A DNA stretch of 64,000 nt from Phyllobacterium sophorae (GCF_003010965.1 NZ_PGGM01000001.1:124001-188000), one strand, 5' to 3'. Counted from the first letter of the stretch, positions 38,253 to 48,594 are shown. Numbers and translations: made by a program. Notes: generated by a model from the sequence alone, not told the origin.

Positions 38253-38642
38253 CTAGGCGACAAAGCCGAATGCAAACAGCAACGGACCGGCGGCGAGCGC
38301 CAGCTCTACAATGACCCATATCCAATTGTAGAGGGTGTTGCCGCGATCCGACATCATCGAAATCAGGCGTCCGAACACCGTGAAGCCCCAGGAGACGCCA
38401 AGTGCGATCCACATGAACGGCTGCGCGAAAACGAGGGCGCTGAGACCGAGCCCGAGATAAAACCCGGCAAATGTTCCGCGGATTTCAGATAGAGCTTCAG
38501 GCCGTTCCGGCTTGGTCTGCAATCGTAAAACCCTCAAGGCAGCACGCGGTGCAAAAAACAGGATCAGTCCGAACACTACGGTAGTCGCCGCAGACAACCA
38601 CGCCATCCATTCGCCGGTGGTCGCCGGCCAATAAAGTTCCAT
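38253..38642 (-). CDS. Small membrane protein, possibly DUF4345-like
   Basis: A 129-residue protein with four predicted transmembrane helices: WLSAATTVVFGLILFF, FAGFYLGLGLSALVF, IALGVSWGFTVFGRLI and WIWVIVELALAAGPLLFAF. The RGTFAGFYLGLG segment resembles DUF4345 proteins. No catalytic residues are apparent. It lies between priA and the ATP synthase operon in the same orientation, but spacing of about 150 nt upstream and 240 nt downstream suggests its own unit. Confidence 0.65.
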   Translation of the reverse strand: MELYWPATTGEWMAWLSAATTVVFGLILFFAPRAALRVLRLQTKPERPEALSEIRGTFAGFYLGLGLSALVFAQPFMWIALGVSWGFTVFGRLISMMSDRGNTLYNWIWVIVELALAAGPLLFAFGFVA

Positions 38643-38705
38643 TTCTTATCCCCTCTTTTAGCCGCCGACCCAAAAATTGGTCATGGGGTGGCGAAATGGT
38701 GGTTT

Positions 38706-38791
38706 TCGAGCACCGGAGCGGAGCGTACTTTTGGGTACGCACCGGAGCAGAACAACGCCATTTGCAGCCGCCATGACGAATCTTGGTGGTT
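38706..38791. repeat. Intergenic 3' element with repeated CACCGGAGC units
   Basis: Downstream of priA lie two copies of a CACCGGAGC(G/A)GA unit (38710 and 38740 regions) flanking a small hairpin GCGTAC / GTACGC (38723-38728 and 38735-38740). The 13-mer GAGCACCGGAGCG recurs at 54889-54901, also just downstream of a minus-strand gene. Confidence 0.5.
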
Positions 38792-40975
38792 TTATAGGAA
38801 GCTTTGCGGATCAATATCAACCTGCACGCGCACCGACCCCCGTTCTTTTGGTCCCGCGCCCAGCATGGCGCGGATGAAACCCTGGAGATCCGCCTTGCGC
38901 GTACCATGGATCAACAACCGGAAGCGATGACGCCCGCGGACAAGCGCCAGTGGTGCCTCGGCAGGCCCCAAAACACTGATCTGCGGCGAAGCAGGCGCGG
39001 CGCGGCGCAAGGCGCGCGCATGATTCTCCGCCTCTGGGCGCGTTGCCGCCGAGATGATCAATGATCCCAACCGTCCGAATGGCGGAAGACCCGACCGCTC
39101 GCGCTCTTCGATCTCGCGTTGATAAAAGGCCTGCGCATCACCGGAAATGATCGCTCGCATCACCGGATGGTCCGGCTGGTAGGTCTGCAACAGCCCGACG
39201 CTCTTCTTGCCCGTACGCCCTGCACGCCCCGTTACCTGGCTGAGCAATTGGAACGTTCGCTCGGCGGCACGCGGATCGCCATTGGCAAGGCCGAGATCCG
39301 CATCGACAACTCCGACCAGCGTCATGTTGGGGAAATTGTGCCCCTTGGCGACAAGTTGCGTGCCGATGATGATATCCGCTTCGCCGCGTGCAATCGCATC
39401 GAGCTCGAGCCGGAGCCGCTTGACCCCCATCAGATCCGATGACAGCACAATGATCCGCGCATCGGGAAACGTCTTCTCCACCTCTTCGGCGATGCGCTCC
39501 ACCCCCGGCCCGCAGGCAACCAGATGATCGAGCGTACCGCATGACGGACAGGCTTCCGGCCGCGCCTCGTGATGCCCGCATTGATGGCAGACGAGCTGGC
39601 CGCGGAAACGATGTTCTACCAGCCAGCTTGAACAGTCCGGACACTGGAACCGGTGGCCGCAAACGCGGCACAGCGTCAGTGGCGCATAGCCACGGCGATT
39701 GAGGAACAGCAGCGATTGTTCCTGGCGCTGCAGTGTCTGGTTGATCGCCTCAACCAGTGCGGGCGACAGGAAGCCGCCGGGGCGCGGCGGCGAGCGGCGC
39801 ATGTCGATCGATTTCAGATCGGGCATTGCCGCTTCGGCATAGCGCCCCGTCAGCCGGATGCGTGTATAGCGCCCCTGGTTCGCATTGACCTGGCTCTCGA
39901 TCGAGGGCGTCGCGGAGGCAAGCACCACTGGAAAATTGCCGATATGTCCGCGCACGACGGCCATATCGCGCGCGTTGTAAAAAACGCGGTCTTCCTGCTT
40001 GTATGCAGGATCATGCTCTTCATCGACCACGATAAGGCCAAGGTCCTGGAACGGCAGGAACAGCGCCGAACGTGCCCCTGCAACAACCCTGACCTGGCCT
40101 TCCATCACCTGCCGCCACACCCGCTCGCGTGTCCGCGGCGCAAGGTCGGAATGCCACTCCGCCGGCTTCGAACCGAACCGGTCATGAAACCTGTCGAGAA
40201 ATTGCTGGGTCAGCGCAATTTCAGGCAGCAGAATCAGGACCTGTTTGCCCTTTTCGATGGCCCGAGCGACCGCTTCGAAATAGACTTCCGTCTTGCCGGA
40301 CCCGGTAACGCCATCGAGCAGCGAGACGGAAAATCCGCCGGCCGCGACTGCCTCAACAAGCTGCGCCGCCGCTGCGGCCTGATCTCCGGACAAAGCCGCT
40401 TTCGCATAGTTGACATCCGGCGCGGCAACGACCGGGCGCGCCGGGATCATTACCTGCTCGAACACACCTTGTGCGGAGAGCCCGTCGATCACCGTTGCCG
40501 AAACGCCCGCCGCATGGGCAAGTCCGGTCCGCGTCCACGCCATGCCGTCTTCAGCAAGCTCCAGCACACGGGCACGCGCGCTGGTCATCCGGTCGGGCTC
40601 TCTGCCTGAAAACCGCAAGCCCGGTACCGGCGGCTCAGGGTTGAAGGCAGCAGGGACACGCAGCACCATGCGCGCGACCATCCCCGGCGGCGAAATCGTA
40701 TAGTCGGCCGCCCAGCGCATGAAACGCATCATGCCATCATCGACCGGCGGGCAATCGAAAAGTTCGGAAATTGGCCGCAGCTTCTTGGCGTCGATCGAGT
40801 CCGTCGAACCCTCTGTAACGATGCCCGCTACCTCGCGTGGTCCGAGCGGTACCCGCACGATTGACCCCGCTTTCACCTCCATGCCATCCGGCACGGCATA
40901 GCTATACGGCCGCTCGGCCGGCATCGGCACAAGCACCGGAACAATTTTTTGCGGGATGAACGAATCCTGGCTCAT
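38792..40975 (-). CDS. priA: Primosomal protein N' (replication restart helicase PriA)
   Basis: The 727-residue superfamily 2 helicase has an N-terminal DNA-binding domain, Walker A (LLDGVTGSGKTEVYF), a DEEH Walker B box (VVDEEHDPAYKQED), a Cys-rich zinc module (CRVCGHRFQCPDC, CHQCGHHEARPEACPSC) and helicase motif VI (QVTGRAGRTGK). PriA restarts stalled replication forks. Length and motif order are normal. The start ATG 40975 gives the standard N-terminus (IVPVLVPMPAERPYSY). Confidence 0.96.
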   Translation of the reverse strand: MSQDSFIPQKIVPVLVPMPAERPYSYAVPDGMEVKAGSIVRVPLGPREVAGIVTEGSTDSIDAKKLRPISELFDCPPVDDGMMRFMRWAADYTISPPGMVARMVLRVPAAFNPEPPVPGLRFSGREPDRMTSARARVLELAEDGMAWTRTGLAHAAGVSATVIDGLSAQGVFEQVMIPARPVVAAPDVNYAKAALSGDQAAAAAQLVEAVAAGGFSVSLLDGVTGSGKTEVYFEAVARAIEKGKQVLILLPEIALTQQFLDRFHDRFGSKPAEWHSDLAPRTRERVWRQVMEGQVRVVAGARSALFLPFQDLGLIVVDEEHDPAYKQEDRVFYNARDMAVVRGHIGNFPVVLASATPSIESQVNANQGRYTRIRLTGRYAEAAMPDLKSIDMRRSPPRPGGFLSPALVEAINQTLQRQEQSLLFLNRRGYAPLTLCRVCGHRFQCPDCSSWLVEHRFRGQLVCHQCGHHEARPEACPSCGTLDHLVACGPGVERIAEEVEKTFPDARIIVLSSDLMGVKRLRLELDAIARGEADIIIGTQLVAKGHNFPNMTLVGVVDADLGLANGDPRAAERTFQLLSQVTGRAGRTGKKSVGLLQTYQPDHPVMRAIISGDAQAFYQREIEERERSGLPPFGRLGSLIISAATRPEAENHARALRRAAPASPQISVLGPAEAPLALVRGRHRFRLLIHGTRKADLQGFIRAMLGAGPKERGSVRVQVDIDPQSFL

Positions 40976-41099
40976 ATAGGCGTGACCTTGACGCGGCTTT
41001 GGGCTAAAGAAAAGCCACTTTCCGAGAGAAATATCCCATCTCTCATATTAGGCCGCCGGTCATACCGGGCTATCTGTCATATCAGGAAGGACTGCACCG

Positions 41100-41753
41100 A
41101 TGAAATTCTTTGTCGATACCGCCGATGTAAAGGAAATCCGCGAGCTGAATGATCTCGGATTGCTCGACGGTGTTACCACCAATCCGTCGCTGATTCTCAA
41201 GTCCGGCGGCAGCATATTCGAAGTGACCAAGGAAATCTGCAGCATCGTCAAGGGACCGGTTTCCGCTGAGGTCACCGCGACTGAATACGAACAGATGATG
41301 AGAGAAGCGGCCGTCCTTGCGAAGATCGCTGACAATATTTGCATCAAGGTGCCGCTCACTCTTGATGGCTTGAAGGCCTGCAAGGCACTCCGTTCCGATG
41401 GCCACCTGGTCAATGTCACACTGTGCTTCTCCGCCAACCAGGCACTGCTCGCCGCCAAGGCCGGCGCAACCTTCATCTCGCCCTTCATCGGCCGTATCGA
41501 CGATATCGGTATCGATGGTATGGAACTGATATCCGAGATCCGCACCATCTATGACAATTACGATTTCCAGACCGAAATTCTTGCCGCCTCGATCCGCACG
41601 GTCAATCATGTCAAGCAGGCTGCGCTGATTGGCGCCGACGTCGTAACCGCGCCGCCGGCAACCCTGAAGGCGCTGGTCAAACATCCGCTGACAGACAAAG
41701 GCCTGGAAGCTTTCCTCGCCGACTGGGCGAAGACGGGTCAGTCGATCGCCTGA
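41100..41753 (+). CDS. Transaldolase / fructose-6-phosphate aldolase
   Basis: The 217-residue protein is a short class I transaldolase: [31 protein letters not shown] at the start, the Schiff-base Lys in [13 protein letters not shown] and [14 protein letters not shown]. It matches the small TalC/Fsa family that transfers dihydroxyacetone units in the pentose phosphate pathway or splits fructose 6-phosphate; the sequence alone does not decide between these. It is divergent from priA by about 120 nt and ends before a strong terminator. Confidence 0.92.
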   Translation: MKFFVDTADVKEIRELNDLGLLDGVTTNPSLILKSGGSIFEVTKEICSIVKGPVSAEVTATEYEQMMREAAVLAKIADNICIKVPLTLDGLKACKALRSDGHLVNVTLCFSANQALLAAKAGATFISPFIGRIDDIGIDGMELISEIRTIYDNYDFQTEILAASIRTVNHVKQAALIGADVVTAPPATLKALVKHPLTDKGLEAFLADWAKTGQSIA

Positions 41754-41776
41754 TCGAACAGGTCTTTAACCGCTCT

Positions 41777-41815
41777 GGAAACGCCCGTCAGTTTTTCAAA
41801 CCGGCGGGCGTTTCC
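41777..41815. terminator. Terminator between transaldolase and oxygenase genes
   Basis: A perfect 11-bp stem, GGAAACGCCCG (41777-41787) with CGGGCGTTTCC (41805-41815), and a 17-nt loop. It lies between convergent genes; T-rich flanks are weak on the plus side (GTTTGG), so it may work mainly by its strong stem. Confidence 0.65.
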
Positions 41816-41830
41816 GTTTGGAACCGGCTT

Positions 41831-42841
41831 TTACAGCAAATCCGGATGGTGGCGCTGAGCTACATCCGGATGCGAACGCAGACGGCCCTTCAGATAATTG
41901 CGCCCAACCTCCCGGAATAGCGGGTTGTCTGGATCTGTATCGGTGCCGCCTGCCTCTTTCGCCAGATTCTCCGGCAGGTTCAACAGCGGCACGGTAGCAT
42001 TGAGATCGGCACCGAAGAAGAAGGCAACAGAGAGACGATCCTTGCCCGATGGCGGTGTCACCACGCGGTGGATCGTCGCCTTCAGATAACCATTGGATGC
42101 AAGTTCCAGAATCTCGCCAATATTGATGACGAAAGTTCCCTGCACCGGCGTCGCATCGATCCAGCCACTGTCCTTTTCCACCTGCAGGCCGCCCTGCACA
42201 TCCTGCAAGAGCAATGTCAGAAAACCGCTATCCTTGTGCGCGCCAACTCCCTGGTCGCTGCCCGTCGAATCGCGTCCCGGGTAGCGGATGATCTTCAGAT
42301 GCTGGTTTGGCGCATCCCGGTAGATCGGGTTGAAGATATCCTTGTCCTGCCCGAGCGCCGCCGCAAAAGCCTGAAGCAGTTCGATCGCCACCCGCGTCAG
42401 TTCACTTTGCCACTCGAGGACGGCCCGTTTCAGTTCCGGCAGGGCCGCCGGCCATTGGTTCGGTCCTTGCAACCGCGACCAAGGCGAAGTCGTCGCGTTC
42501 TGCTCCACGGCGATGCGCTCTGCGCCAGCGTCGAACTGTTCGCGCCAGTCCGCCTGTCCCTTCGTCCGCTCCCAGCCAGCACGCGTATAGCCCCGAAAGT
42601 GCGGCGAGCGCACCATTTCCACGGCGAGCTTATCCGCTTCGGGCAAAGCAAAGAACGCCTTGGAAATCCCTACAATCTCCCGTTGCAGCTTCTCCGGTAC
42701 ACCGTGGCCCGAGAGATAGAAGAAGCCGAACGTGCGCGCCGCATGGCGCAAATCCTCAAAGAAGCCTTCGCGCTGTGCCGGGTCACGGTAGCGCGAAAAA
42801 TCAAGGGTCGGCAAAGTGAGGTTTTGCGACAAGCCATCCAT
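41831..42841 (-). CDS. 2-oxoglutarate/Fe(II) oxygenase (isopenicillin N synthase-like)
   Basis: About 336 residues with the 2OG-Fe(II) dioxygenase fold: an N-terminal DIOX_N-like part (FEDLRHAARTFGFFYLSGHGVP) and a C-terminal jelly roll with iron ligands HKDSG (HxD) and TIHRVVTP (distal His), then RLSVAFFF with the Arg for 2-oxoglutarate. Substrate unknown. It ends the ssu operon and may act on sulfonates or sulfate esters, by context only. ATG 42841 is chosen because GGAG lies 9 nt upstream; ATG 42856 and GTG 42868 are alternatives without a ribosome site. Confidence 0.85.
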   Translation of the reverse strand: MDGLSQNLTLPTLDFSRYRDPAQREGFFEDLRHAARTFGFFYLSGHGVPEKLQREIVGISKAFFALPEADKLAVEMVRSPHFRGYTRAGWERTKGQADWREQFDAGAERIAVEQNATTSPWSRLQGPNQWPAALPELKRAVLEWQSELTRVAIELLQAFAAALGQDKDIFNPIYRDAPNQHLKIIRYPGRDSTGSDQGVGAHKDSGFLTLLLQDVQGGLQVEKDSGWIDATPVQGTFVINIGEILELASNGYLKATIHRVVTPPSGKDRLSVAFFFGADLNATVPLLNLPENLAKEAGGTDTDPDNPLFREVGRNYLKGRLRSHPDVAQRHHPDLL

Positions 42842-42891
42842 TACAACATTCTCCATCGCGAAGCACACTTCGTCGCGTTGCTGCGAGCGTA

Positions 42892-43695
42892 TCAGCGATT
42901 ATAGAGCTGATCGAGAATCTGACGCTCAAAAAATGCGAGCTCCGGTGATGCATGGCGTCGCGGTCTCTCCACCGGAATGGCCAGGTCGAGTGCAATCCTG
43001 CCGCTGTCGATGACAACGACGCGATCCGCGAGTGCCACCGCCTCTGTCACATCATGGGTCACTAATACGGCCGTAAACTTCTTGGCAAGCCACATCCGCT
43101 CGAGCAATTGCTGCATCTCGATCCGCGTTAGTGCGTCCAGCGCGCCGAGAGGCTCGTCCAGCGCGAGAATGGATGGATGCCCCACCAGCGCCCTCGCCAA
43201 AGCCACCCTCTGCCGCTGCCCGCCGGAAAGCACCGACGGCCACTCGCCACCGCGATCGGCCAGTCCAACTTCCGCGAGGATTTCGAGGCTTTTCTGCCGC
43301 GCAGCCTCGCCCTTCGCTATGCCCGTCAGACCCACCTCGACATTGGCAATCACGCGCGCCCAAGGCAGAAGGCGCGGCTCCTGAAACATGATGCGTGTGC
43401 GTCTGCGATCATCCGTACCGGCGAGTTCGCCGGATGTCGGCTTGTCCAACCCGGCAAGCAGACGCAGCAGCGTACTCTTGCCGCAGCCGCTCTTGCCGAT
43501 AACTGCCACGAACTGCCCCTCGTAAACGTCGAGACTAATGCCTTGCAGGACCTCCGTGCCGCCAAACTGCTTGGCCACGTTGCGAAAGGAGAAAGCGAGC
43601 TTGCCGGCAGGTTCCGGCGTATGGATTCGCGCGGATGGAGCGGTGAAAGCCGAATTTGCAAAAGAGTGGCGAGCAGTGATGGTCGCTGCGGTCAT
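42892..43695 (-). CDS. ssuB: Sulfonate ABC transporter ATP-binding protein
   Basis: The 267-residue ATPase has Walker A ([16 protein letters not shown]), the signature [15 protein letters not shown], Walker B ([14 protein letters not shown]) and the H loop ([10 protein letters not shown]). It matches the SsuB/TauB group, energising import of organosulfonates. The N-terminal 25 residues are extra to the usual domain. It lies 9 nt after ssuC in the order ssuA-ssuD-ssuC-ssuB. Confidence 0.92.
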   Translation of the reverse strand: MTAATITARHSFANSAFTAPSARIHTPEPAGKLAFSFRNVAKQFGGTEVLQGISLDVYEGQFVAVIGKSGCGKSTLLRLLAGLDKPTSGELAGTDDRRRTRIMFQEPRLLPWARVIANVEVGLTGIAKGEAARQKSLEILAEVGLADRGGEWPSVLSGGQRQRVALARALVGHPSILALDEPLGALDALTRIEMQQLLERMWLAKKFTAVLVTHDVTEAVALADRVVVIDSGRIALDLAIPVERPRRHASPELAFFERQILDQLYNR

Positions 43696-43704
43696 CTTTG
43701 TTCC

Positions 43705-44484
43705 TTAAACGGTCTGGAAGGCAGGGTGCCATTGCAGGGAAAGACGCTCGAGAAACCGCGCCAGCGAGTCCGCCAGCTTTCCGAGCAGCGCATAGATCAA
43801 TATGGACAGGACCACGACATCGATGAGCAGGAACTCGCGCGCCTGCATGGCCATGTAGCCGAGGCCTGACGAAGCCGAGATGGTTTCGGCGACGATCAAG
43901 GTCAGCCACATGATGCCGAGCGCATAGCGCAGTCCGACGAAAATCGACGGCAATGCGCCCGGCAGGATGACCCGCAGGAACAGCTCTTTGCGCGGCATGC
44001 CATAGATGCGGCCCATCTCCACGAGTTGCGGGTCGACACCCTGGATGCCAAGCAGCGTGTTCACATAGATCGGGAAGAACACGCCGAGCGCGACGAGAAA
44101 CAGCTTGGCCTCCTCATCGATGCCGAACCACAGGATCACCAAGGGGATCAGCGCCAGATGCGGAATATTGCGGATCATCTGCAGGGTCGTATCGGTCAAT
44201 TCGCGGCTGAGCGCCGACAGCCCATTGGCGAGGCCGAGCGCAAACCCTATGGCGCCGCCGATGACAAAGCCGCTGAGGGCGCGAAGCGTGGAAATACGGA
44301 TATTCTCAATGAGCTCGCCCGACCATAGCAGCTTCCAGAAAGCTTCGCCGACGGCTGAAGGCGCCGGCAGCACGTTGGCCGGAATGAGCCCCGCCCGCGA
44401 CGCCCCCTCCCAGCCGGCCAGCAGCAGCGCCGGCAACAGCCAGCCCAGCGAACTGCGCCCAATTGAGCGAAGCGCGCTGCTCAT
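43705..44484 (-). CDS. ssuC: Sulfonate ABC transporter permease
   Basis: The 259-residue permease has six or so transmembrane helices and the BPD_transp_1 motif ([35 protein letters not shown]). It is the SsuC/TauC type of importer for alkanesulfonates. Its ATG overlaps the ssuD stop as ATGA, so translation is coupled. Confidence 0.92.
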   Translation of the reverse strand: MSSALRSIGRSSLGWLLPALLLAGWEGASRAGLIPANVLPAPSAVGEAFWKLLWSGELIENIRISTLRALSGFVIGGAIGFALGLANGLSALSRELTDTTLQMIRNIPHLALIPLVILWFGIDEEAKLFLVALGVFFPIYVNTLLGIQGVDPQLVEMGRIYGMPRKELFLRVILPGALPSIFVGLRYALGIMWLTLIVAETISASSGLGYMAMQAREFLLIDVVVLSILIYALLGKLADSLARFLERLSLQWHPAFQTV

Positions 44485-45644
44485 GAGGAAGCCTGCAGGC
44501 GTTTGGCACCATGAAAGCCCACCGAAAACTCGTTCGCGATCACTTCGCGCGGTGCGTTGCGCTGAGCGCCGAGGCCAAGCTGGGGAAAAAGCAGTTCCGC
44601 AACGCGGTAGGCTTCCTCCAGATGCGGATAGCCAGAGCCGATGATCGTATCGATACCCACCGCCTGATACTCGCGGATGCGGGCGGCGATGCTTGCCGGC
44701 GATCCTACAAGCGCTGTTCCGGCACCGCCGCGCACCAGCCCCACACCCGCCCAGAGGTTGGGACCGACGACGAGTTTGTCACGGCGTCCGCCATGCAATT
44801 CCGCCATGCGGCGCTGCCCGACAGAGTCCATCTCCTTGAGGAACCGCGCCTGCGCGATTTCGATCTGCTCATCGGTAATCTTGCTGATCAGCCGGTCTGC
44901 CGCTGCCCAGGCTTCGTCTTCCGTTTCGCGCACGATGAAGTGCAGGCGAATGCCGAAGCGCAGCTTGCGCCCATTGAGGGTGGCCTTCTTGCGCGCGCGC
45001 TCGATCTTTTCGGCAACCTGCGCCACCGGTTCGCCCCAGGTCAGGTACATGTCCACCTGCTCGGCGGCGAGATCCTGTCCCGCATCGGAGGAACCTCCGA
45101 AATAGAGTGGTGGCCGCTCCTGCGCCGGTAGAAGGTCAAGCCTGCCATTTTCGACGCGGTAATGTTCCCCGTCGAAATTCACCGTCTCGCCGGATACGAG
45201 CTGGCGCCAGATTTTCAGGAACTCGGCCGCCTGTGCGTAGCGTTCGTCATGTGGGAGAAACACTCCATCCCCGGCGAGTTCGGTCGGGTTGCCGCCCACG
45301 ACAACATTGAGCAGCAGGCGTCCATTGCTCAAGCGGTCGAGCGCCGCCGTCTGCCGTGCGGCAAAGACTGGCGATGTCACGCCGGGACGCAGGGCAACGA
45401 GAAATTTCAACCGTTCCGTATGCGCGGCAAGGCCCGCTGCGGTGATCCACGAATCTTCGCAGGCTTGCCCCGTCGGAAGCAGGACGCCCGGAAAGCCAAG
45501 CCGGTCGGCCGCTTGGGCCACCTCACGGAAATAGGCGAATTCCGGCGGCCGCTGCTGGCGCTCCGAACCAAGATAGGTGCCATCGCCATGGGTGGGTATG
45601 AACCAGAAGAAATCGAGTGGAGAATTGTTTGCTGGCTGTGTCAT
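44481..45644 (-). CDS. ssuD: FMNH2-dependent alkanesulfonate monooxygenase
   Basis: The 387-residue protein is an SsuD-type flavin monooxygenase: [16 protein letters not shown] at the start, [43 protein letters not shown] and the C-terminal [13 protein letters not shown]. It uses FMNH2 and oxygen to release sulfite and an aldehyde from alkanesulfonates. The ATG at 45644 is the family start; a longer frame to 45695 is unlikely. No flavin reductase (ssuE) gene is in this operon, so reduced flavin must come from elsewhere. Confidence 0.93.
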   Translation of the reverse strand: MTQPANNSPLDFFWFIPTHGDGTYLGSERQQRPPEFAYFREVAQAADRLGFPGVLLPTGQACEDSWITAAGLAAHTERLKFLVALRPGVTSPVFAARQTAALDRLSNGRLLLNVVVGGNPTELAGDGVFLPHDERYAQAAEFLKIWRQLVSGETVNFDGEHYRVENGRLDLLPAQERPPLYFGGSSDAGQDLAAEQVDMYLTWGEPVAQVAEKIERARKKATLNGRKLRFGIRLHFIVRETEDEAWAAADRLISKITDEQIEIAQARFLKEMDSVGQRRMAELHGGRRDKLVVGPNLWAGVGLVRGGAGTALVGSPASIAARIREYQAVGIDTIIGSGYPHLEEAYRVAELLFPQLGLGAQRNAPREVIANEFSVGFHGAKRLQASS

Positions 45645-45666
45645 GGGCGGCGTGCCTCCAGTCTGA

Positions 45667-46623
45667 TCAGTTGCTCGGTGCCGTCCACACGGCATCCGAG
45701 ACTTTGATGGAATTGGGGATTAGCTTCAGCTTGAAAAAGCGATCTGCCGTCTCCTGCTGGTGCGCGATGATTTCCGGCGTGACCGGTCCGACACTGAAAA
45801 CGGAACGATTGGCCGCAAGGGTCTGTGCATCCAACGGTACACCCGTCACTTCATGCAGGGCCTCCGCCACCTTGTCCTTGTTGCCATTGGCCCACTCGGC
45901 GGCATCTTTCAGCGCCCCAATCGTTGTCGTCACGATTTCCGGATGCTTGGCTGCGAAGTCGCGATTGGCGATGAAATAAGTATTGACGTTGAGAACATCG
46001 CTGCTTCGAGCAAGAATGCGGGGATGGTAGCGGGTTTCAGCGATGGCGAAGAACGGATCCCAGACGGCCCAGGCGTCGATTTTGTCACTGGCAAAAGCGG
46101 CTGCCGCATCGGCGGGGCTGAGATAGACCGGCGTAATCTCATCAAAGCCGATATTGGCCTTTTCCAGCGCAGCAATCAGCAGATTGTGTGCACTGGTTCC
46201 CTTGCCGACGCCGATTTTCTTGCCCTTCAGGTCGGCAGGCGACTGGATCGACGAGTCCGGTTTGACGAAGATCGCCTCACCCTTGCCGTTCGGAGCGAGA
46301 GCCGCCGCATAAACGATGGCCGACCCGGCAGACTGGCCGAAGATCGGTGGTGCATCGCCAACCCACCCGACATCGATGCTGCCGGCATTCAGCGCCTCCA
46401 CGAGTGGCGGACCGGCGGTAAATTCCACCCATCTGACCGAAATGTCCTTGGATTGAAGCGCTTTTTCAATCACCCCTTGCTGGCGGGCGATCACCGGCAG
46501 CCCGGTCTTCTGGTAGCCGATCTTGAGTTCCGCCAGGGGCTCGGCGGCAAAGGAGATGGTGGCGGCAAACGCTGCGGCAGCAAAAAGGACCGCGGCTAAT
46601 GCTTTGCGTGTCAGTCTGGACAT
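45667..46623 (-). CDS. ssuA: Sulfonate ABC transporter substrate-binding protein
   Basis: The 318-residue periplasmic protein has a signal peptide ([20 protein letters not shown], cleaved near residue 27) and the SsuA/NMT1 fold: [39 protein letters not shown]. It captures aliphatic sulfonates for SsuBC. ATG 46623 is chosen because AGAGGGA precedes it and the signal peptide begins there. It is the first gene of the operon; the 230 nt upstream (46624-46854) is AT-rich near 46700-46740 and should hold the promoter. Confidence 0.92.
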   Translation of the reverse strand: MSRLTRKALAAVLFAAAAFAATISFAAEPLAELKIGYQKTGLPVIARQQGVIEKALQSKDISVRWVEFTAGPPLVEALNAGSIDVGWVGDAPPIFGQSAGSAIVYAAALAPNGKGEAIFVKPDSSIQSPADLKGKKIGVGKGTSAHNLLIAALEKANIGFDEITPVYLSPADAAAAFASDKIDAWAVWDPFFAIAETRYHPRILARSSDVLNVNTYFIANRDFAAKHPEIVTTTIGALKDAAEWANGNKDKVAEALHEVTGVPLDAQTLAANRSVFSVGPVTPEIIAHQQETADRFFKLKLIPNSIKVSDAVWTAPSN

Positions 46624-46854
46624 GGTCCCTCTCGACGATGCGGGCTTTGTTGACCTCGACAACCTTCCCGCCCGATCGGGAATTGAACCAATGTTATTTA
46701 ACCCGACCATTCTTATAGAGAAAAGAAAATTCATAAAATCGCTGGATATGGGATCAGTTTTCCTGCTTACCCGTGCGCTCACGCAAAGCCAGTCAAGTTG
46801 TCCAGGCCGACCTCGTACGACCAACGGCGAGGAGGCCGTTTTCTTGCAGGTGTC

Positions 46855-48009
46855 TTATTCCTCGTCGAAAGTGCCATCCAGCTTCACACCTTCGATCAAG
46901 GTGGCGCCGTCCCGGCGGACAACGGTCAAGGCGCGCGCGCCGGTGCGTGCGGCAATCTCATCCGCCAGCACGCGTGAATGGGTGACGATCCACAATTGTG
47001 TTCGCTCCGCCGCTTGGGCGATCATATCGGCAAGCGCCGGTAGCATTGATGGATGCAAGCTCGTTTCCGGCTCGTTCAAGGCAATCAGCCGTGGCAGCCG
47101 ATACGATAGCAGCGCGCCGGCAAGCGCCAGAAACCGCATCTGGCCGTCGGATAGCTCTTCCGGCCGGAACAGTCGTTGTGGAAATTCCGGCAGGCGCAAC
47201 CCGAAGGTCGCGGTTTCTCCGGGGATCGGTACGTCAAGCGTGGCTCCGCCCAATGCATCGGCGATGCACCGGTCGAGATCGGCAGTATCTTCTCGGATGT
47301 GCACCAGCGTCGCGAACACAGCGGCGAGGTTTCGCCCGTCTTCATCGAGCATTGGCGCGGTGATTGCCAGCGACGGTTGACGGACAGGCGAATCCCGATC
47401 GGTCCGGAAGCCGTGATAAAACCGCCAGCCAAGCACGGTTGCGCGCAGATCGCCAATTTCCGGATAGCGTCCCGAACCGCCGAGAATTGCCAGCGCCGTC
47501 TCGGAATCGAGAAGTTTGACCGGGTGTTCGATGCGCCGTCCCGAATCATCGCGGGCGTAAACGGCGGGCCCCTTGCGGCCCATCATCTCGACAGGTCTGC
47601 GGCCGCTGTCGATCGTCAGCGTTTCTTCCTTGATCTGCGGCTCGAAGGTAAATCCGGCTGCGGCAGGCGGCCTGATACCGACTTCAACCCGGTAGCTTGG
47701 CGCGAGGCCGGTTTCGACTGAATAGCCTGCCTGGATTGCCGTTTCTTCGTCATCGAACTGAGCGTTAAAAACCATTCGCACCGGTCCGGACCTGCGTTTG
47801 CCTGTCCACAGCGCGGATTGCATTCCGCCCTCGCGCGCAATCTCGTAGGAAAGCGTTCCTTCCGCTGACGCCTTGATCAACTGCATGGCGCGATAAAGAT
47901 TGGATTTTCCGACGCCATTCTCGCCCACGAACAGCGCGAGCCGGCCGATATCAAGCCGAATGGAGCGCAGCGACCTGTAACCGGTCGCCGCGAGCGAGGT
48001 CAGGCGCAT
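46855..48009 (-). CDS. RecF/SMC-like AAA family ATPase
   Basis: A 384-residue ATPase of the ATP-binding cassette type: an N-terminal Walker A (LFVGENGVGKSNLYRAMQLI), a signature-like LSDGQMRFLALAGALLSY and Walker B (RLIALNEPETSLHPSML), plus an H-loop (IVTHSRVLADEIA). Such proteins relate to RecF and SMC-like chromosome or defence factors; no partner nuclease is adjacent. It begins 9 nt after lptE in the same direction, a place usually held by holA in relatives, to my recollection. Its function is unknown. Confidence 0.85.
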   Translation of the reverse strand: MRLTSLAATGYRSLRSIRLDIGRLALFVGENGVGKSNLYRAMQLIKASAEGTLSYEIAREGGMQSALWTGKRRSGPVRMVFNAQFDDEETAIQAGYSVETGLAPSYRVEVGIRPPAAAGFTFEPQIKEETLTIDSGRRPVEMMGRKGPAVYARDDSGRRIEHPVKLLDSETALAILGGSGRYPEIGDLRATVLGWRFYHGFRTDRDSPVRQPSLAITAPMLDEDGRNLAAVFATLVHIREDTADLDRCIADALGGATLDVPIPGETATFGLRLPEFPQRLFRPEELSDGQMRFLALAGALLSYRLPRLIALNEPETSLHPSMLPALADMIAQAAERTQLWIVTHSRVLADEIAARTGARALTVVRRDGATLIEGVKLDGTFDEE

Positions 48010-48018
48010 GCGCTGAAC

Positions 48019-48594
48019 TCAGATCTTTGAGAGATCTTGGGCCACATTGAGATTAACGGCCTCTGCAAGCTCCCGCGCAGCGCGGTTGTTTGCATCGCGT
48101 ACAGCCCTTTCTGCTGCGAACCGCTGTCTCGGTGCATCGTAACCGGCGGTGACGATGCGATTTCCCTTGCCGACCACCTGACCATCGGCGATGCGCGTCA
48201 GGACATAGGAGCCGGTCATGCGAATGGAACCCGCCGTTGGCTGGCCGGACTTGTCATTGTCAGCATTCTGAATCAGAGCCAAGGACAAATTCTGGGAAAT
48301 GACGCTTATCCGCAATGTGTAGGCCGGATGCACCGGTTCACCTGCACCACCGCCAAACAGGAATATCAGATTGTTGCGTACTTCCTGGGTGATTCGATTG
48401 CCGGGCTCGTTGATGGAGACACTTGCAAGTTTCGAGCGAACGCTGCCCGACACATTCGCACTTGTACTCGCGACCGGGCCGGGATCGGAATAAAGCGGCC
48501 GAACCTGGCATCCGCCGGCAATCAAAGCCATACCCAGAACACAGGCGGACAGCAGACGCTTGGGGACCGGCTGAAAACGATCAGGCAACGACAT
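48019..48594 (-). CDS. lptE: LPS assembly lipoprotein LptE
   Basis: The 191-residue lipoprotein has a signal peptide with lipobox (LIAGGC, lipidated Cys at about 29) and the LptE fold ([42 protein letters not shown]). LptE sits in the outer membrane within the LptD barrel and helps place lipopolysaccharide at the cell surface. It overlaps the end of leuS by 14 nt, the usual leuS-lptE arrangement. Confidence 0.88.
   Translation of the reverse strand: MSLPDRFQPVPKRLLSACVLGMALIAGGCQVRPLYSDPGPVASTSANVSGSVRSKLASVSINEPGNRITQEVRNNLIFLFGGGAGEPVHPAYTLRISVISQNLSLALIQNADNDKSGQPTAGSIRMTGSYVLTRIADGQVVGKGNRIVTAGYDAPRQRFAAERAVRDANNRAARELAEAVNLNVAQDLSKI

Noticed and set aside
39653-40609. 318-codon frame opposite priA
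   Set aside because: Arg/Gln-rich low-complexity product, antisense to a certain gene; no homology recognised.
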